From Candidatus Pelagibacter sp. (lineage in GTDB: Bacteria > Pseudomonadota > Alphaproteobacteria > Pelagibacterales > Pelagibacteraceae), in contig JABMNQ010000072.1 of the NCBI GenBank assembly GCA_013204495.1, forward strand, positions 1 to 22,283: a stretch of DNA of 22,283 nt, in the 5' to 3' direction. Every line of letters starts with the position of its first letter. Positions within the stretch are counted from its first letter, which is position 1. Both the position numbers and the translations under genes were made by a program. The notes beneath the pieces are model-generated. The model searched no databases. It saw nothing but the letters and a program-made list of their open reading frames with translations, and was not told where the DNA came from. Positions 1 through 6,537 of the stretch are shown in pieces.

Positions 1-35
1 ATAGCAGTGATAAAAATTTTAAAATATAATTAAGT

Positions 36-929
36 ATGGACAAAAAAAGATTAACTGCAAAAGACTTTGATCACAGAATTTTAGAACTGTATGATTATTA
101 TGCACACGGTAAAATAACTAAAAGAGAATTTTTAAAAAACACTGCTAAGTATACGGCTGTTGGAGTAACCGCTTTAAGTGTATTTGATAGTTTAAAACCT
201 AATTATGCATTAGCAGAGCAAGTAAGCTTTAACGATCCTGAAATTAAAGCAAATTATATTACTTATAATAGTGCTAATGGTAATGGAGATATCAATGCTT
301 ATTATGTAAAGCCTGCAAAAGTAACGGATAAAACTTCTGCAGTTTTAGTTATTCACGAAAATAGAGGATTAAATCCATACATTAAAGATGTTGCAAGAAG
401 AGTTGCTAAAGCAGGGTTTATTGCACTAGCACCTGATGGTTTAAGTAGTCTAGGCGGTTACCCAGGAAATGATGGAGACGGCAAAGCTTTACAAAGTAAA
501 ATTGATAGAGAAAAACTTTTAAATGATTTTTTTAATGGCTTTGAATTTTTATACAATCATCAAGATACTACACAAAAAATTGGTGCAGTAGGTTTTTGTT
601 ATGGCGGTGGAGTTTGTAATGCTCTTGCAGTTGCTTATCCTGAGCTATCAGCTTCAGTTCCTTTTTATGGCAGCCAGGCAAAAGCAGAAGATGTTCCAAG
701 AATTAAAGCTCCGTTAATGCTGCATTTTGCAGAATTAGATGAAAGAATTAATAAAGGGTGGCCTGATTATGAAGCTGCTTTAAAAGATAATAATAAAAAG
801 TATGAAGCTCATATTTATAAAGATTGTAATCATGGCTTCCATAACGACTCAACTCCAAGATATGATGTGAAAAATGCAGATCTTGCTTGGAGTAGAACTA
901 TTGAATTTTTCAATACTAATTTAGTTTAA
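36..929 (+). CDS. Dienelactone hydrolase family protein, exported
   Basis: An alpha/beta hydrolase of the dienelactone hydrolase (YghX-like) family, 297 aa. The nucleophile elbow GFCYGGG places the catalytic Cys at residue 188; the rest of the triad is probably Asp235 (AELDER) and His266 (NHGFH). The HENRGL motif at 107-112 is typical of the family. The N-terminus carries a Tat-like signal: TKREFLK at 28-34, a hydrophobic stretch to about residue 50, and a possible cleavage site after YALA near residue 60. The usual twin arginine is Lys-Arg here. The enzyme is therefore probably periplasmic; the substrate is unknown (the family hydrolyses lactones and esters). The ATG start gives a complete signal region, but no clear ribosome binding site is seen just upstream. 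It lies upstream of the phosphate genes with a 330-bp gap, so a link to them is not implied. Confidence 0.85.
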   Translation: MDKKRLTAKDFDHRILELYDYYAHGKITKREFLKNTAKYTAVGVTALSVFDSLKPNYALAEQVSFNDPEIKANYITYNSANGNGDINAYYVKPAKVTDKTSAVLVIHENRGLNPYIKDVARRVAKAGFIALAPDGLSSLGGYPGNDGDGKALQSKIDREKLLNDFFNGFEFLYNHQDTTQKIGAVGFCYGGGVCNALAVAYPELSASVPFYGSQAKAEDVPRIKAPLMLHFAELDERINKGWPDYEAALKDNNKKYEAHIYKDCNHGFHNDSTPRYDVKNADLAWSRTIEFFNTNLV

Positions 930-1221
930 TTAAAAAAATTAAATCTAGGGTTCTAAAATTAATTAAACTTATAGTCTTTTTTTTTCATTAAGTTTCAAGA
1001 GATGTTAATAAACCAAACAATAATACATCTTCTCTAATTTAAAAAATATCCAACCAACCAATATGAAATATAATTTTAAAAATTTTATTGAAAATATTTT
1101 TACTTAATAAAACTTTAATAAAAATGAAATTTATGTGTAATATCTTTTAAGTAGATTGACTTAGCAAATTTAATATTTTTATAAATATTATTCCTCTCTT
1201 ATTAAATTTGTTGATTAACTA
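930..1221. other. AT-rich non-coding gap
   Basis: Gap between the hydrolase and the lysine-rich small gene. It is nearly all A/T with a T run near 977-985 and some weak A/T-only inverted repeats. I see no convincing ORF, RNA gene, promoter or GC-containing terminator until the hairpin at 1222-1251. Confidence 0.5.
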
Positions 1222-1251
1222 CTTACCCCCTTCTAGATCAAAGGGGGTAAG
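1222..1251. terminator. Perfect GC-rich hairpin, likely bidirectional terminator
   Basis: An 11-bp perfect inverted repeat (CTTACCCCCTT at 1222-1232, AAGGGGGTAAG at 1241-1251) with an 8-nt loop. It begins just past the stop codon of the minus-strand lysine-rich gene and is the most GC-rich element of the neighbourhood. No T tract follows on either strand, so it may be a non-canonical terminator or an mRNA 3'-end stabiliser. It lies between convergent genes (the hydrolase on plus, the small protein on minus). Confidence 0.55.
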
Positions 1252-1259
1252 ACGAAAAA

Positions 1260-1445
1260 TTAATTATTTATAGATGCTGTGCTTTTTTTAGCTTTTCTTT
1301 TAGCAGCTTTTTGTTCAATACTTGCAATTTTTACATTGATTTTGGACAACTTTTTCTCTTTAAGCCCAATTTTATTTTTTAATTTATCTATTGCTTTGAT
1401 AACTTTTTTTTTCTTTTTTACAGTTTTTTTTAGTTTTTTTACCAT
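1260..1445 (-). CDS. Lysine-rich small basic protein
   Basis: A 61-residue protein with about 23 lysines, including a run of five, and almost no aromatic residues. The middle (about 15-50) has heptad-like Ile/Leu spacing and could form a basic helix or coiled coil; the C-terminus (KRKAKKSTAS) resembles histone-tail-like nucleic-acid-binding segments. A strong Shine-Dalgarno AAAGGAG lies 6 nt before the ATG, which is unusual in this window and is the main evidence that the gene is real. A TATAAT hexamer (plus-strand 1460-1465) sits just upstream. The function is unknown; DNA, RNA or polyphosphate binding is inferred from composition only. The opposite strand is also open, but it codes a Phe-rich low-complexity sequence that is best read as the shadow. 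Confidence 0.65.
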   Translation of the reverse strand: MVKKLKKTVKKKKKVIKAIDKLKNKIGLKEKKLSKINVKIASIEQKAAKRKAKKSTASINN

Positions 1446-1511
1446 AACGAGCTCCTTTGATTATAAACCAATTAAAGCATATCTTTATATTTTTTTCTAG
1501 AAAATTAAAAT

Positions 1512-2042
1512 TTATTCAAATTTTATTCTTTTAAAGCTATCATCCTTTCTAATCCAGTGATGATATCCTGTAGCTAAAATATGCAATAAAAATGTATACA
1601 GTAGTAAATCTCCCATAATTCCATGAATTTGATGAGATAGTATTTCGAAGTCTCTATTTTGATCAATAAATTGTGGTAATTCATAGCCAAAAAAAGAAAT
1701 ATTATTACCCTCAATATTCATTAATAAATATCCTGTAATAGGTGCAAAAATCATACCAAAATAAAATATAAAAAATGACAAATTAGATAAGTAGTTAAAA
1801 AATTTATGAGTGACAATTTTTTTTGGTATTTTAGTGGACCATCGCCAGAATAATCTCAAAAAAACTAGTAAAAAAATTAAAATTCTCAATGAATTATGAA
1901 GCACCATAGAAACATCATAAATTTTACCCGAAAGATGCTCTGATAGATTACCAATTAGTAAAATAGTTAAGATTATAAATGCTATATACCAATGGAATAT
2001 TTTAGATATTAAACCATACTTAATGAAGTTATTAAAAATCAT
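1512..2042 (-). CDS. Cytochrome b561 family, di-haem membrane protein
   Basis: A 176-aa four-helix membrane protein of the bacterial CybB/cytochrome b561 family, which carries two b haems and passes electrons between quinones and partners in the inner membrane. Putative haem ligands are His17 (FHWYIA), His49 (VLHNSLR), His140 (HQIHG) and His154 (LLHILATG). The 14-residue step between the last two and the closing GYHHWIRKDD motif match the family. Membrane segments lie near residues 15-33, 45-66, 86-108 and 141-160. No strong ribosome binding site precedes the ATG. It is on the same strand as the lipid kinase upstream and the lysine-rich gene downstream, separated by about 65 bp on each side. 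The physiological partner cannot be told from the context. Confidence 0.85.
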   Translation of the reverse strand: MIFNNFIKYGLISKIFHWYIAFIILTILLIGNLSEHLSGKIYDVSMVLHNSLRILIFLLVFLRLFWRWSTKIPKKIVTHKFFNYLSNLSFFIFYFGMIFAPITGYLLMNIEGNNISFFGYELPQFIDQNRDFEILSHQIHGIMGDLLLYTFLLHILATGYHHWIRKDDSFKRIKFE

Positions 2043-2107
2043 AAAGTAAGATGATTAAATCTTATAAATATTGATTTTCTATTAACCTAATATGAATTAA
2101 TTGATAA

Positions 2108-2998
2108 TTATTCAGCTTTTAATAAATTAATTTTCTTATTAGATGATTTGATTATTATTTTATTTAATGAACCAAAATTATCACCATCTATTTGTACAGG
2201 TATTAGTTTATCTAAACCATCCATTTTAATTTCATTTACGTTTTTAATTATAACAGATGTTGATTTTTTTAAATTACCGTAAATAGTTATAAGATAAACA
2301 TAATATAAAAGCTTCAATCTCTTTAAATCTTTAAATACGTATGTAGTAAAGTTATTTTCAAAAATATTCGTATCTGCTATTTTGTGGTGCCCAGCATAGT
2401 ATTTGCTATTTGTGCATAAAACCCAATCAGCCAATATTTCCTTTTCATCTATAGTCACTTTAACTTTATTGTTGTTCATAAATATAAACTTTTCTAAACC
2501 TTTTAATCCAAAGATTATCTTACCTAGTATTTTTTTAATCTTGGTATTTATAGACTGCACTATTTGAGCATCCCAACCGATCCCGGCCATTAATACAAAG
2601 TATTGATCATTAATTTTTACTAAATTAGTTTTAGTTAGATTATTTGATGTAAGTGTTTTAGCTATGTTCTTAATATTTTTTGTCATTCCGAGTTCAGCTT
2701 GAAGTATATTTGCTGTACCCGCTGGAATATATCCGATTGCAAAATCATCCCCAATTATTGTTTTGTTTTTTATTAATTCATTAATTGCAAATGAAACTGA
2801 ACCATCTCCACCCGCTAAAATTAAACGTTGGTAATTATTTATGATTATATCTTTGATTATTTTTGAGGCTTCAATTATTGAGGTAGTTTCAAAAAAATCA
2901 ATTTCATGGTTGATTTTAATTTCATTATATATCTTTTTAATGAACTTTGACTTACGTCCACCTGCTGAGTTTTTGTTATAAATCAGACAAAATTTCAT
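2108..2998 (-). CDS. Diacylglycerol kinase family lipid kinase
   Basis: A 296-aa protein with the DAGK catalytic domain (YegS/DgkB/sphingosine-kinase superfamily), which transfers phosphate from ATP to a lipid alcohol such as diacylglycerol. Diagnostic motifs are the N-terminal NKNSAGG (8-14), the nucleotide-binding GGDGS (63-67), and IPAGTANILQAELG (91-104). GIGWDA near 138-143 is also typical. The C-terminal half (about 170-296) fits the lipid-binding beta domain. It starts about 80 bp from plcP on the opposite strand, sharing the promoter region at 2999-3077. Because PlcP makes diacylglycerol, a kinase that converts it to phosphatidate is a natural antagonist or recycler; this role is inferred from position. 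True lipid specificity cannot be read from the sequence. Confidence 0.85.
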   Translation of the reverse strand: MKFCLIYNKNSAGGRKSKFIKKIYNEIKINHEIDFFETTSIIEASKIIKDIIINNYQRLILAGGDGSVSFAINELIKNKTIIGDDFAIGYIPAGTANILQAELGMTKNIKNIAKTLTSNNLTKTNLVKINDQYFVLMAGIGWDAQIVQSINTKIKKILGKIIFGLKGLEKFIFMNNNKVKVTIDEKEILADWVLCTNSKYYAGHHKIADTNIFENNFTTYVFKDLKRLKLLYYVYLITIYGNLKKSTSVIIKNVNEIKMDGLDKLIPVQIDGDNFGSLNKIIIKSSNKKINLLKAE

Positions 2999-3010
2999 AA
3001 TTTAATAATT

Positions 3011-3031
3011 TTGTAACATTACCAATATAAT
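3011..3031 (+). promoter_or_regulatory. Possible PHO box and -10 in the dagK/plcP divergent region
   Basis: TTGTAAC-ATTA-CCAATAT at 3011-3028 shares TGTAACAT and the AAC-AT-WAC core with the pstS box, but its second half is weak. A TATAAT hexamer at 3026-3031 overlaps the end of the motif. It lies upstream of both the lipid kinase (minus) and plcP (plus). Direction and function are uncertain. Confidence 0.35.
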
Positions 3032-3077
3032 GATTCTACCTATATGAGAATCATAATCTTTTACAAGTTAAAAAAAA

Positions 3078-3893
3078 ATTACAACAGATAACCTGCAAAA
3101 TTATAAAAGCATTTTTATATCCGATATTCATCTTGGAACAAAAGGCTGCCAAGCTAGTAAGCTTTTAGAATTTCTTAAAAACAATAGATCCGAAAATTTA
3201 TATTTAGTAGGGGATATAATTGATGTTTGGGCAATGCAAAAAAACTTTTATTGGCCGCAAGAACACAATGATGTTATTCAAAAAATATTAAGAAAAGCAA
3301 AACAGGGGACTAAAGTTTTTTACATCATGGGAAATCATGATGAAATGTTAAGAAAATTTATACCAATGCATTTTGGAAGCATAAGAATGATTAATAGAGT
3401 TATTCATGAAACCTCCAATGGTAAAAGGTATTTGGTTGTGCACGGAGATGCCTGGGATGGTGTAATGAAATATGCCAAATGGCTTTCTAAACTTGGATCC
3501 ATTGCTTATGAATGGTTATTAAAATTAAATATTGTTATTAATTATTTTAGAAAATTAAGAGGCAAAGATTATTGGTCACTTGCAAAATTCCTAAAATACA
3601 AAGTTAAAAATGCAGTTAAATATATAGGTGAATACGAAAAAACAGTTTCTGAATATGCAAAGAGAAAAAAATTTGATGGAATTATTTGTGGACATATTCA
3701 TCATGCTGAAAACATAGATGTAGATGGAATCAACTATTTAAATTGTGGTGATTGGGTTGAGAGTTGTACTGCCCTGTGCGAAAAAAACGATGGAACTTTT
3801 GAGATTATATATTGGGATAAAATAAGAAAAAATTACTTAATAGATAAACAAACAAAAATTATAGAAGTGGATAATCTTAAAAAAGCTTCTTAA
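3078..3893 (+). CDS. plcP: PlcP-type metallophosphoesterase (LpxH-like)
   Basis: A calcineurin-like metallophosphoesterase, similar to UDP-diacylglucosamine hydrolases and to the PlcP phospholipase C of marine bacteria that strips phospholipid head groups under phosphate stress to give diacylglycerol. Counted from an ATT at 3078 (271 aa), the metal-site motifs are all present: DIHLG (16-20), GDIID (45-49), GNHDE (85-89), HGD (122-124) and GHIHH (205-209). The only in-frame ATG that would serve (3234) would delete the first two motifs, so the real start is upstream. The frame opens after a stop at 3069-3071; it offers ATT at 3078 and CTG at 3093 but no ATG, GTG or TTG. An ATG at 3044 is in another frame, separated by a 9-A run. 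The glycosyltransferase follows after 3 bp, which favours PlcP over LpxH. Confidence 0.8.
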   Translation: MTTDNLQNYKSIFISDIHLGTKGCQASKLLEFLKNNRSENLYLVGDIIDVWAMQKNFYWPQEHNDVIQKILRKAKQGTKVFYIMGNHDEMLRKFIPMHFGSIRMINRVIHETSNGKRYLVVHGDAWDGVMKYAKWLSKLGSIAYEWLLKLNIVINYFRKLRGKDYWSLAKFLKYKVKNAVKYIGEYEKTVSEYAKRKKFDGIICGHIHHAENIDVDGINYLNCGDWVESCTALCEKNDGTFEIIYWDKIRKNYLIDKQTKIIEVDNLKKAS

Positions 3894-3896
3894 TAA

Positions 3897-4904
3897 ATGA
3901 AAATCCTAATTGTAACTGATGCATATTTCCCCCAGGTTAACGGAGTGGTTAGAACTTTGCACGAAACAGGCGAAATTTTAAAATCACAAAGCCATACTAT
4001 TGAATATATTACGCCTCAACTTTTTTTTACATTTCCAATGCCAAAATATAATGAAATTCGATTATCTATTAATGTCTGGCCAAGAGTTGGTAATTTAATT
4101 AAAAGAATTAATCCTGATGCAATTCATATAGCGACTGAGGGTCCACTTGGAACAATGGCAAGAAGACATTGTATTAAAAATAATCTTAAATTTACAACTA
4201 GTTTTCATACAAGATTTGATAAGTATCTTAAATTGTATTTTCCAATTATTCCTTCAAAATGGGCAGAAAAATTTTTAGCTAATTTTCATAATAAAGCTGA
4301 ACGAATATTAGTGACAACTGAGACTATGAGAAAAGAATTGATTGAAATTGGAATAAACGATAGCAAAATGGTTACTTGGACTAGAGGAGGAAATCATGGT
4401 GCTTTTAAGAACCCCAAAAAAATTGACCTTCCCTATACAAGACCAATATGGATATATGTCGGAAGAGTTGCTATTGAAAAAAATATTCGAGCCTTTTTAG
4501 AATTAGATTTGAAGGGAACAAAAATAATCATAGGCAAAGGACCCGATCTTGAAAAATTAAAAAAAGAGTTCCCAAAAGATCATTTTTTAGGAGAAAAAAC
4601 TAATGGTCAGTTAGCTACTCATTTTGCTTCATCAGATGTTTTTGTATTTCCAAGTAAAACAGATACTTTTGGAATTGTGGTATTAGAGTCATTAAATTGT
4701 GGAACTCCAGTTGCAGCTTATCCAGTACCTGGCCCAATAGACATATTGGGTGGTAGTGAAATAGATACATTAGATAAAGATTTGAAAAATTCTGCATTAA
4801 AAGCTTTAAATGTAAGTAGGAAAGAATGTTTAAAATTTTCTAAAAAATATAGCTGGGAAGAAACTGCAAAAATATTTTTAGATAATATATCACCAAATAA
4901 TTAA
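3897..4904 (+). CDS. agt: GT4 glycosyltransferase, Agt-type glycolipid synthase
   Basis: A 335-aa GT-B fold glycosyltransferase of family 4. The N-terminal acceptor domain starts with MKILIVTDAYFPQVNGVVRT and contains EGPLGTMARRH (81-91) and FHTRFDKY (103-110). The C-terminal donor domain has YVGRVAIEKN (187-196), a GKGP loop (213-216) and the acid-x7-acid motif from Asp256 to Glu264 (TDTFGIVVLE). It follows plcP after tandem stops and 3 bp, so the two are almost certainly co-transcribed and translationally linked. The pairing matches the known plcP-agt arrangement in which Agt glycosylates the diacylglycerol made by PlcP, giving mono- or glucuronosyl-diacylglycerol at the inner membrane. Sugar donor specificity cannot be deduced. 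Its stop codon overlaps that of the convergent olsA. Confidence 0.85.
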   Translation: MKILIVTDAYFPQVNGVVRTLHETGEILKSQSHTIEYITPQLFFTFPMPKYNEIRLSINVWPRVGNLIKRINPDAIHIATEGPLGTMARRHCIKNNLKFTTSFHTRFDKYLKLYFPIIPSKWAEKFLANFHNKAERILVTTETMRKELIEIGINDSKMVTWTRGGNHGAFKNPKKIDLPYTRPIWIYVGRVAIEKNIRAFLELDLKGTKIIIGKGPDLEKLKKEFPKDHFLGEKTNGQLATHFASSDVFVFPSKTDTFGIVVLESLNCGTPVAAYPVPGPIDILGGSEIDTLDKDLKNSALKALNVSRKECLKFSKKYSWEETAKIFLDNISPNN

Positions 4905-5641
4905 TTAAGATTTAATACCTTTTTTTTAAGGTACTCAGCAATATTTGCATTATTCCATTTATTAAATTTTTCAGATTTTATACTTTTGCCAATTGTTAAA
5001 AAAAAAATATTATGGCGCTTATTTAAAAGTTCTCTAACAAATAATAGACGTCTCAAACTCTCACTAAAAAAACCAATTATTTGAAAAAACAATGAATTAT
5101 TACCGTGAAAATAAACTGGAAAAATTTTACAATTAGTTTTCTTAATTATGGATCCAATCAATGGTTTCCAATTTCTTTCAACAGCTTTATCAAAAATATA
5201 ATTAGAGGTAGCAACTTCACCAGATGGAAAGGCTATTAATACTCCTCCATTATTTACATGTTTAATAGCATTTCGTTTGGTTTGGATATTTTTTTTAATA
5301 TCTTTTTTAGCTGCAGAAAATTTAATGGGTAACAAATAATCTCTTATAAGATCTATTTGAGTTATCTCATCATTAATTAAAATTTTATAGTCACTTCTTA
5401 AATTTGTAATGATGGAAGAAATTATTAAACCATCTAGCAACCCAAAAGGATGGTTTGCAACAATAATTATGGGCTTTTTACTTGGAAATTTTTCTAAATA
5501 CCTTGGAAAGTATTTAATGTTTAAATATTCTAAAACTTTTTGCCAAAAATTATTAGAATTCTCAAGATCGTTATAATTATTTTCATAAAGTTTTTTTATT
5601 TTATCAAATTTTGTGATCTTATTAGTTAAGTATCTGATCAT
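4901..5641 (-). CDS. olsA: Lysophospholipid acyltransferase family protein, OlsA-like
   Basis: A 246-aa PlsC-superfamily acyltransferase. The catalytic motif is VANHPFGLLDG at 61-71, with His64 and Asp70; this is the NHPFG subclass with five residues between His and Asp rather than the usual four. The second block is AFPSGEVAT (137-145), equivalent to the FPEGT acyl-acceptor motif, and KIFPVYFHGNNS (172-183) is the third. It starts 2 bp after the stop of the OlsB-like gene, which strongly suggests that it esterifies lyso-ornithine lipid made by OlsB, completing ornithine lipid at the inner face of the membrane. A general lysophospholipid acyltransferase role is the alternative. Its end overlaps the end of agt by 4 bp, leaving no room for an intergenic terminator. 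Confidence 0.75.
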   Translation of the reverse strand: MIRYLTNKITKFDKIKKLYENNYNDLENSNNFWQKVLEYLNIKYFPRYLEKFPSKKPIIIVANHPFGLLDGLIISSIITNLRSDYKILINDEITQIDLIRDYLLPIKFSAAKKDIKKNIQTKRNAIKHVNNGGVLIAFPSGEVATSNYIFDKAVERNWKPLIGSIIKKTNCKIFPVYFHGNNSLFFQIIGFFSESLRRLLFVRELLNKRHNIFFLTIGKSIKSEKFNKWNNANIAEYLKKKVLNLN

Positions 5642-5643
5642 AA

Positions 5644-6468
5644 TCAGATTATTTTATTTATGTATTCATAATTAATTTTACTAGTTGGTAAGAAAACAAA
5701 CACATCTGTAGTTTTAAACTTGTTATCGACTACCACACCATCACCTATATACGCATTAAGCTTAATGTACCCCTTAATAAGAGTAGGTAATGATCTTATT
5801 AATTCTAAATTCAATTCAATTTTTTTGGTTGAATCAAGTTTAGCTCTAAATTTTTTTAATGCTTTAACTTCAATTAGATCAGGCATTTTATAGTTTTGTT
5901 GTAAAAATATTAATTGATCTTCAATTTTACTCACATCAGTTTCAAGAAAACTTGCTGTGCCAAACATAGCATCTATTTTATTTATACTAATATAATTATA
6001 TATTTCTCGCCACATCAACTTGAGAACATTTTTATTTCTAAAATGTTGTGATATACAGGATCTACTTAATTCAAGCATATTTGAATAATGATTTGCGGCA
6101 GTTAGTTTTGTTAAATCATATTCTTCAGAACTATAAAAACCAATTTTTTGTTCTGCTATTTTTTGCTTTAGTAATCTGTATGTACCTACGGTCTTACTTT
6201 TGGCAAATTTAGATTTTTTGTAACTTACTATTATATGATCACAATAACTGTCATATTTATCAGAATCCCTTCTAAAGTTGCTAATATTAAAAATTTTCTT
6301 TTTATTTCTGTCTGAAAAAAAAACCTCATATCGTAACTTTTGCGCTTTCTTAACTTCAGATTTAGTCTCTGCTAATTTAACTAAATAATCAGGTTTAAAA
6401 AAATTTTTAGTATTAATATAAATATTTTTAGTATGACTTGAATATAAATTTAGAGTATTTTTAATCAC
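5644..6468 (-). CDS. olsB: OlsB-like ornithine N-acyltransferase (GNAT fold)
   Basis: A 274-aa protein of the OlsB/hemolysin-like acyltransferase family, which joins a 3-hydroxyacyl group from acyl carrier protein to ornithine, the first step of ornithine lipid synthesis. Family marks are KAQKLRYEVFF (41-51), DSYCDHIIV (73-81), VGTYRLL (94-100), GFYSSEEYDL (110-119) and the ELSRSCI block (133-139) followed by MFGTASF (168-174). It is the first gene of a tight two-gene unit with olsA. Ornithine lipids contain no phosphorus and are made by many alphaproteobacteria under phosphate limitation. The divergent neighbour is phoR, only 69 bp away, consistent with a role in the phosphate response. Amino acid specificity (ornithine or another) cannot be read from the sequence. 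Confidence 0.8.
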   Translation of the reverse strand: MIKNTLNLYSSHTKNIYINTKNFFKPDYLVKLAETKSEVKKAQKLRYEVFFSDRNKKKIFNISNFRRDSDKYDSYCDHIIVSYKKSKFAKSKTVGTYRLLKQKIAEQKIGFYSSEEYDLTKLTAANHYSNMLELSRSCISQHFRNKNVLKLMWREIYNYISINKIDAMFGTASFLETDVSKIEDQLIFLQQNYKMPDLIEVKALKKFRAKLDSTKKIELNLELIRSLPTLIKGYIKLNAYIGDGVVVDNKFKTTDVFVFLPTSKINYEYINKII

Positions 6469-6512
6469 ACTCTATATATAAAATATTTTTATGAAAAAAT
6501 TATTAAGAAATT

Positions 6513-6530
6513 ATTTCAATTTTATTTCAA
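6513..6530. promoter_or_regulatory. 11-bp-spaced ATTTCAA direct repeat, possible degenerate PHO box
   Basis: ATTTCAA at 6513-6519 recurs exactly 11 bp later at 6524-6530, the periodicity of PhoB sites. Each copy matches the CTGTCAT unit at only about 4 of 7 positions. It lies between divergent olsB and phoR, close to the phoR ATG, so it would better suit control of olsBA on the minus strand, where TATATA-like sequence follows. Weak evidence. Confidence 0.25.
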
Positions 6531-6537
6531 AACTTTA

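Noticed and set aside
930..1000. A/T-only inverted repeats and a T run after the hydrolase as a terminator
   Set aside because: Stems have no G-C pairs and the T run is not adjacent to a stable stem.
1134..1150. GTGTAATATCTTTT resembling a PHO unit
   Set aside because: No plus-strand gene lies downstream and the second unit does not match.
1279..1500. Plus-strand open frame of 73 codons, Phe-rich
   Set aside because: Low-complexity complement of the lysine-rich gene; no ribosome binding site, whereas the minus strand has AAAGGAG correctly spaced.
3234..3236. ATG at 3234 as the true start of plcP
   Set aside because: It would remove the DIHLG and GDIID metal-binding motifs, which are clearly coded in the same frame upstream.
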